Shown: in pieces, positions 63,623 through 64,000 of the stretch | Position numbering within the stretch: the first letter of the stretch is position 1 | Layout of the letters: each line of letters starts with the position of its first letter | Assembly (NCBI GenBank): GCA_022448365.1 | Contig: JAKVCS010000001.1 | Location: forward strand, 186,001 to 250,000 | Length of the DNA: 64,000 bases | Source of the DNA: Saccharospirillaceae bacterium | GTDB taxonomy: Bacteria > Pseudomonadota > Gammaproteobacteria > Pseudomonadales > Oceanobacteraceae | Direction: 5' to 3' | Notes under the pieces: generated by a model | The model's database searches: none | What the model saw: the letters and a program-made list of their open reading frames with translations, nothing else | What the model was told of the DNA's origin: nothing | Made by a program: the position numbers and the translations under genes

Positions 63623-63695
63623 TCAATTCATTGATGAGACCTTACCATCGACCACCGGTCGCAAGCCAATCTGAGGCCATGCAGCATGTATAGAA

Positions 63696-63731
63696 ACGTA
63701 ATCCGAATTGCCTAGCCGTGGGTAATTACGT
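63696..63731. promoter_or_regulatory. Inverted repeat in metal-gene divergent gap
   Basis: ACGTAAT at 63696-63702 and ATTACGT at 63725-63731 form a 7-bp inverted pair 22 bp apart, between the HupE-like and His-rich genes. It could be a regulator site or a hairpin. Confidence 0.35.
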
Positions 63732-63750
63732 ATTTTGTCGAAAACTTTGT

Positions 63751-64000
63751 ATGGGTCAAATCATGTCGCTGCGACTGGTTTTGGTATTTTTATTATTGCT
63801 ACAGCACACACTGGTTAACACCGTTGCGGCCTCGGTGCACCTGTCTGCTGAAGACCATTCCATACGAGAAACACCCCATATTCATTCCTTAAGCGCTCTG
63901 ATCGATATATTTTCAGACCAAACGTCGGAAGCAGATTCGCACGGAGAGGAAGGCCACGATACCCGTGATGAAGTACACGTTCATGTGGTAGTTCCCCTTG
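63751..64000 (+). CDS. His-rich exported protein, cut at right window edge
   Basis: About 83 codons are visible and the frame stays open to the edge. A hydrophobic signal (about 7-27, ending NTVAASV) exports it, and the mature part is rich in His and acidic residues (HSIRETPHIHS, DSHGEEGHD, EVHVHV), suggesting periplasmic metal binding. Similar small His-rich proteins precede CzcCBA heavy-metal efflux operons; whether one follows is outside the window. An ATG at 63763 is an alternative start. Confidence 0.7.
   Translation, partial: MGQIMSLRLVLVFLLLLQHTLVNTVAASVHLSAEDHSIRETPHIHSLSALIDIFSDQTSEADSHGEEGHDTRDEVHVHVVVPL

Noticed and set aside
1-64000. Search by eye for CRISPR arrays, tRNA/rRNA genes, prophage genes and transposases
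   Set aside because: No regularly spaced repeats, no cloverleaf with CCA end, and no transposase or phage structural protein was recognised.

Overview
The window reads as chromosomal DNA of a Gram-negative gammaproteobacterium, most likely a marine hydrocarbon user of the Oceanospirillales type (Thalassolituus/Oleispira-like; this is inference from gene content). The grounds are a Zur-type zinc-starvation cluster of the gammaproteobacterial kind, a membrane-bound alkane/aryl hydroxylase with its own 2Fe-2S reductase, an extended beta-oxidation block, lipoproteins and exported proteins with Gram-negative signals, and a heavy-metal-associated block at the right edge. No rRNA, tRNA, CRISPR array, prophage or complete insertion sequence was recognised.

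Region 1 (1-7.2 kb) is a low-zinc gene cluster. A tightly packed operon (DUF1826 protein, ZrgA/DUF2796, HisI, dihydroorotase, FolE2, gamma-carbonic anhydrase) converges on a DUF3299 gene, which is divergent from an ABC ATPase plus FtsX-like permease. The short divergent gap holds a 13-bp palindrome that fits a Zur operator. Region 2 (7.2-10.4 kb) is an aldehyde dehydrogenase and an acetolactate-synthase-like ThDP enzyme in one operon. Region 3 (10.6-19.7 kb) is fatty acid/acyl-CoA catabolism: fadI-fadJ-like genes, an acyl-CoA dehydrogenase, a class III CoA-transferase and a divergent SDR. The 3' end of the fadJ gene plus its terminator is present twice, 1 kb apart, bracketing a foreign-looking membrane-protein gene. 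A 140-bp imperfect palindrome lies between fadI and the acyl-CoA dehydrogenase gene.

Region 4 (19.7-26.9 kb) holds an unknown protein, an alkyltransferase-like protein, an orphan pilin, an MpaB-type oxygenase with a divergent TetR regulator, and an AraC regulator divergent from a XylA/XylM-like reductase-hydroxylase pair. Region 5 (27-31.3 kb) is an A+T-richer accessory block (small membrane protein, NERD/zinc-finger protein, methyltransferase, exported unknown, LysR). Region 6 (31.4-42.8 kb) holds two membrane-anchored metal hydrolases, two unusual lipoproteins, an OmpR/EnvZ-type two-component system and a large periplasmic-sensing GGDEF-EAL protein. Region 7 (42.8-50.2 kb) holds small redox and efflux genes with LysR and MarR regulators (two clear MarR-type palindromes), a secreted phospholipase D-like protein and lldD.

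Region 8 (50.2-52 kb) is again accessory, with a decayed alpha/beta-hydrolase gene. Region 9 (52-57 kb) has aspS, an SDR, an HU-like protein, a UDG-family protein and an SGNH hydrolase. A frameshifted remnant that may come from a polymorphic toxin, followed immediately by a possible immunity gene, lies at 57.1-58.2 kb. The right end (58.2-64 kb) carries gloB, a HIT protein, acetyltransferases, and a HupE/UreJ-type membrane protein with a membrane-anchor partner, divergent from a His-rich exported protein cut by the window edge.
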